The notes under the pieces were generated by a model. The model did no database searches. It saw only the letters and a list, made by a program, of their open reading frames with translations, and was not told the DNA's origin. DNA of 64,000 nucleotides from Mugil cephalus (taxonomy: Eukaryota; Chordata; Actinopteri; Mugiliformes; Mugilidae). Position numbers and translations under genes: made by a program. Shown here piece after piece: positions 35,674 to 64,000 of the stretch (positions are counted from its first letter, which is position 1; every line of letters begins with the position of its first letter). The stretch spans positions 836,413 to 900,412 of the forward strand of contig NC_061783.1 in assembly GCF_022458985.1 (NCBI RefSeq), read 5' to 3'.

Positions 35674-38600
35674 TTAGCGGGTATGTGGCCCTCCAGAGTT
35701 TGGGGGCACTGTGGCTCCCCCATCCCCCCTCTGTCCGTTGCCTCTCCTGCCGTGGCCAAGGATGCAGTGAGCACTTCCGCACCCTTCGTCGTTGTCGTCT
35801 CCCTCGCTTTCAGAGGAGGACTCTCCAAATTGTCGGGGCTTCTCATAAATACAGCAGCCTGTAACACAACATGTGAGATTAACATCCATGTCTTCTAAAC
35901 CTATGATGATGGTTTTACTGGCTCGCTGTAAACTCCTGATTTTATGAAAACGATAATACAGCATTACACGTTCTTCAGACATGGACAGAAGCAGTAACTA
36001 AAAGGGGTACGTGGTAAAAATAGTGTTTCAGCTGCTGTTTCATTTTATTAAGAAGTTTGATCAAAAGTCTAACAGGATGACGATGAGGAAGTTTAATGCA
36101 CTAGTGCATTAGTCCTTCTAGTGGAAGAATATTCCTTTCCATTAACAGCATTTTGGTAAACAAACCTTTTTTAAGATTATAATATACATGTGTAATCAAC
36201 ATGATAAAACTGGAGACATTCTTGCTCAGTTTTCACCTCCTAACACGTTTAAGCTCATTTATGATTGTCATATATTGTTATTTTTATGATTGGCTGGGTC
36301 GCTCAGAAATCATCTGTGAACATTCTCTATCATCCATGCTGCATCTAAAAATTAAAGCTAATATAAATGTGATAGGACTGTTTGGGCTTCTTCAGTTCTT
36401 AAGAATCATTCAGTCCTGAATCATTCAGTTTCACAGAAATGTTCAGTTCTGAATAGCTCAGTCCTGGAGAATTGTATGTTCTTAGTTCTGAACAAGTTAG
36501 AAAATGACATCACGTGGCATGAATTTGTAACCTACATATTTCAGGACAATTTTTATGATTTTACACCATTTGGCATGAAGAATTATACAATACCTATATG
36601 CATACTATTGAACAGAGTGTTATAGATTAATCCTACTAATAGCTCATTCTGAATGCTGGCAATGTTGACATTGTACAATAATTATAAAAAATAACACATA
36701 TACATCCTAGTGCTGGATTTGGTTGTAGGCCATCTCCAAAGTACTAAAGGTGCTGGTGGGTATTTTTCACAGTAAGATTTATGACCACTGGTACAGTCCG
36801 ACAAACCAACAATGTTTACTGAATACATTGCTGGGTGAAGAAGAACTCACACTTTGAAGACCTTCTTCCCAGGTGCTCATTGTCGACGGTGTCACTGGAC
36901 CACTCCACCTTCTTCTCAGTCTTCCTCTTCCTTAACTTGATCGTCAGGCTTCGGCCCTCCTGTAATAAGTAGCAAGTCTGCTGGTAGATACTGGGCATGA
37001 ATTATAAAACTAGGTTGAGTGGTTTACTGCATAATCATAGAGAAAGATGCTCAGTCCCAAATCTGCCAAAGCTGTCTCTGGGACTTTCTTTGTAGAGACT
37101 TCAACGCATGTTCTATCTACATCCATGTGGGTATGTCAATTTTCCCATTATCTTTTAACTGAAAAGAAATGTCAAATACTACAATTGCATCTGTCAAGGA
37201 TCTGGCTTATATTCCTTGACTGCGTCTTCTGGGCGAATGCAAGGGACAACTCAATGGTACAACTTAAATTATAAACTGTGGCATTGCTTAGTACATTTAA
37301 AACTGTAGCAGGTAATGCTTGATTACCATGAGCAAAAAAGTTACAGTTGTTTCATGTACAGTTGTGGGATATTCCTTTATTATTTCTTCATCAGTTAATC
37401 AAATAAAAAGGCTGGACAGGAGCTCAGCAGGTCAGTACATTTTGAGACACACTGGTGGAGAGTATCCGGGAGTCCACATGAACAACAGGCTGGACTGGAG
37501 GGACAACAGTGATGCTGTGTACAAGAAGGGCCTGAGCAAACTCTACTTTCTCAGGAAGCACTGGTCTTTCAATGTGTGCAGTGAGTTACTAGAGTCTTTC
37601 TACCAGTCTGTTGTAGCAAGTGCCCTGTACTTTGCTGTGGTTTGTTGGGGGAGTAGTACCAGCAAAAAAGACATCAATAGGATCACCAAATTGATCTGAA
37701 AGGCTGGAAATGTGATTGGTAGGAAGTTGGAGTCATTTGTCTCACTGCTCTCCATCATGGACCATCCATCCCATCCACTACACCAAACATTAGAAGGGCA
37801 GAAGAGCTCATTCTCCAGCAGAAGGATTCAGCTCCTCTGCCATAGTGAACACTATAGAACTTGTTTTCATATTTTGCTCATCTTTTTGTGTCAATTAAGC
37901 TACTTTGACCAATTAATTTCCCTTGTGGACCATTAAAGTCTGTCTAAGTCTAAGACATATTATTATCCGAGGCTAATACAAAGAATGTAATATAAAGAAC
38001 TATACATGAGGTATAACACAAAATTCTAATCATTCAAGCTAAGAATACTCAGATTAGACTACCAAAAACATTTTAAAATACTACAGCAGCTCTGTACGAG
38101 CAGTCTATGGACAGGGGAAACTCACATCAGCCTGTACCAGAATGACAGAAAAAAAAGAAAAATGTGGAGAAGGCTTGAAGCAGTTCACAATCCAAAGCAT
38201 ACAACATCATGTGTTAAATACTGAGGAGGCAGCGTGATGCATGGACGTGCATGGGTCCCAGTGTCGCTGAAATACTAGTTTACATATGATGACAAAAAAC
38301 AGAAGCAACCACATGAATTGTGAAATGGATAGAGCTTCACAGCACAGACGGATAATGAACCCAAAACTTAGTACGGGAATAACCTGGGAGTTCTCAAAGA
38401 TAAATAAATGAAATATTCTGCCATGGCTGAGTCAGCCTAAGGTTAAATGGCAAGGCCTCTCTGGGAACCATCAAGCTACCAGATTATATTGTGTACACCA
38501 CTTATGTGTCTGATGATGATATAAAATTGTGAAAATACAAATGTGGAAAAATACATGTAGCCTACCTTCTAATAATTACTTACCTGGTATAATATAAATG

Positions 38601-39086
38601 TAAATAAGCTTGTGTAGGCTCGATCTTTTATTTTTAATACATGTGTTCAAGCATTCATGTTGGAAGAACTCCACATATGAAGGGTGCAACCGGACCAGTT
38701 AAGTGTGTCCAGAATGTTAGCTGAACCTGCCCGGAGAACTGTAGCCTAGCGACCTGGTCATTTAGTTAATGCATCACATTACAGGAGAACATTATGTACA
38801 CACCCTAAACACAGTGGTTATAATGGCAACAGTATCTGGCTAACGCATTAAGCCTCATAAAGCCTGACAGGGCAGGGGCGGTGGTAGTCTAATTCAATCT
38901 GATTAAAACGCCAGCGGCATTTGCGTCGATTTGTACTCTACATTAAAAGTCGTCAATAACGAATACAAACAGTCAAGATTTCTTCACAGCTAGCACGTCA
39001 ACATTTACCTGCTGGGGCGGTGGCGGTGTGCTCGTCTGAACTGTCTCCGTTATGGTCTCACTTGACGTCCCGGGAACCTCCGCCAT
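35674..39086 (-). CDS. ppp1r11: Protein phosphatase 1 inhibitor subunit 11 (inhibitor-3), complete
   Basis: Three minus-strand exons, 39009-39086, 36851-36959 and 35674-35858. They total 372 nt in phase, giving 123 aa (human 126). Seen: MAEVPGTSS start; [14 protein letters not shown]1-docking motif KVEW (residues 43-46, RVxF type); [19 protein letters not shown]; an acidic Ser-rich segment; EGCGSAHC; and a Gly/Arg-rich tail. Known: a heat-stable, mostly disordered inhibitor of PP1 catalytic subunits, and the human protein is also reported to have E3 ubiquitin ligase activity through its Cys-rich centre. All conserved Cys are present. It is transcribed head to head with vars2. In humans PPP1R11 is in the MHC class I region. 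Confidence 0.96.
37319..37965 (+). mobile_element. Dead LINE (reverse transcriptase C-terminal region)
   Basis: A plus-strand frame with a stop gives [50 protein letters not shown] and KAGNVIG, then [13 protein letters not shown]. These are hallmark residues of a fish L2/CR1-type LINE ORF2 end. The 3' tail ends accattaaagtctgtctaag with short tandem units. It lies in ppp1r11 intron 1 in antisense orientation. Confidence 0.85.
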
Positions 39087-39921
39087 CCCTTGAGCTGCTT
39101 TGCTAACGCTACCGTTAGCTGTGTTCAGATAGAAACGAACCGGAGGCGTTGAATATAACGCTACGACAGTTACGACGACTAACCTCGGATCGTTAACTCA
39201 CAAACTGTGTAAGATAGAAGAATGCTGGCCCGAAAATCACGAGGTGGGGATCGGTAGTGAAGTGTGGCTACAACAACTCAAGGTCCGCTCGAATTAGCCT
39301 GGCTCAAAACGGAAGTGAAATGTTTCACGTCAGAACTATCAGAACAAAAACAAATCAAAACAAAAAACAAATTACATAAAATTACGGTGTTTTAGGATTC
39401 GGTTATGTAGGCAATTAAACCGAATTCGGACTTATATATTTGTAAAGATTTTCCATTACTTCTTTTATTTTTCTGAATGTATGCAGGATGTTTTCTTTTC
39501 TTTTTTTCAGTTTAACTTTACAGCTGTGGTATTGGGGGAAGATATTTCCAGACGGACCACGCGTTTCCTGTTGTCCGTCAAACATAACCATCCGTTGACA
39601 AACAGGGCTCATGCTCAGGATGAAAAGGGAAATATTAGAATATTGACGTGAAATCGCACGTTATTTTTTACAAGAGCTAACGCGACGATCTTATACAATT
39701 TATATATAAATAGTGGTGTTTTACAAATGTCCTTTCTAGGGTTTGACAAAGTTATCAAGTTAAGGTCGTGGCCGGTATGTCTGAGCAATCTGTGTGTGGA
39801 GAGTAAGTACATTTGTTGATTGTCAATGCATATATATTTATTTGCTAGCTTCATATAATCAAGAGATGGCCACTGCATGACATTATTGGATCTATGCGTT
39901 CGTCTGCAGCAAGGTGAGTTC
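39087..39921. promoter_or_regulatory. Shared head-to-head promoter region of ppp1r11 and vars2
   Basis: 835 bp separate the two start codons on opposite strands. The ppp1r11 side is CpG-rich and TATA-less. Inferred to be a bidirectional promoter; no individual site is claimed. Confidence 0.5.

Positions 39922-64000
<24,079 letters not shown>

Overview
The window is nuclear DNA of a ray-finned (teleost) fish. The genes have vertebrate GT-AG introns and bony-fish homologues. The introns and spacers are full of typical fish repeats: several different Tc1-like transposons, TA-flanked MITEs, LINE tails and a tRNA-like SINE. No bacterial, viral or organellar genes were seen. All gene calls come from reading translations and splice sites by eye and comparing them with remembered family sequences; no search was run.

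Layout. (1) 1-2038, minus: first three coding exons of trnau1ap (SECp43), continuing off the left edge. (2) 2039-5150: spacer with the trnau1ap promoter and a short repeat. (3) about 5150-18287, minus: complete sacm1l, 20 coding exons, 586 aa. (4) 18288-21100: spacer with a dead L1-type LINE, microsatellites and a perfect hairpin. (5) about 21371-23520, plus: a non-coding snoRNA host gene with two SNORD52-like C/D snoRNAs and a third that resembles SNORD48, so probably the fish counterpart of SNHG32 (C6orf48). (6) about 24060-28025, plus: the C6orf47 (G4) homologue, with its whole CDS in one exon. (7) 28-35.5 kb: repeat-rich spacer with a dead Tc1 element and an isolated, unassigned minus-strand 3' exon. 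(8) 35674-39086, minus: complete ppp1r11. (9) 39922-64000, plus: vars2, mitochondrial valyl-tRNA synthetase, 28 exons, almost complete and running off the right edge. Its introns hold one full-length Tc1 element, two deleted derivatives, a palindromic double Tc1 and several MITEs.

Function and context. C6orf47, SNHG32, PPP1R11 and VARS2 are all in the human MHC region on 6p21, so the 21-64 kb part looks like a fragment of the ancestral MHC-linked block. SACM1L (human chromosome 3) and TRNAU1AP (human chromosome 1) are not MHC-linked in people. The genes do not form a pathway. They are housekeeping genes for selenocysteine incorporation, ER/Golgi phosphoinositide turnover, rRNA 2'-O-methylation, PP1 inhibition and mitochondrial translation. 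ppp1r11 and vars2 are head to head, 835 bp apart between start codons.

I found no unmistakably new system. The best leads are the snoRNA host gene, the orphan 3' exon at 32 kb, a Tc1 transposase with an open frame but a Glu-to-Gln change at the third catalytic residue, the palindromic double Tc1, and a 31-bp perfect hairpin inside a larger inverted repeat in a vars2 intron.
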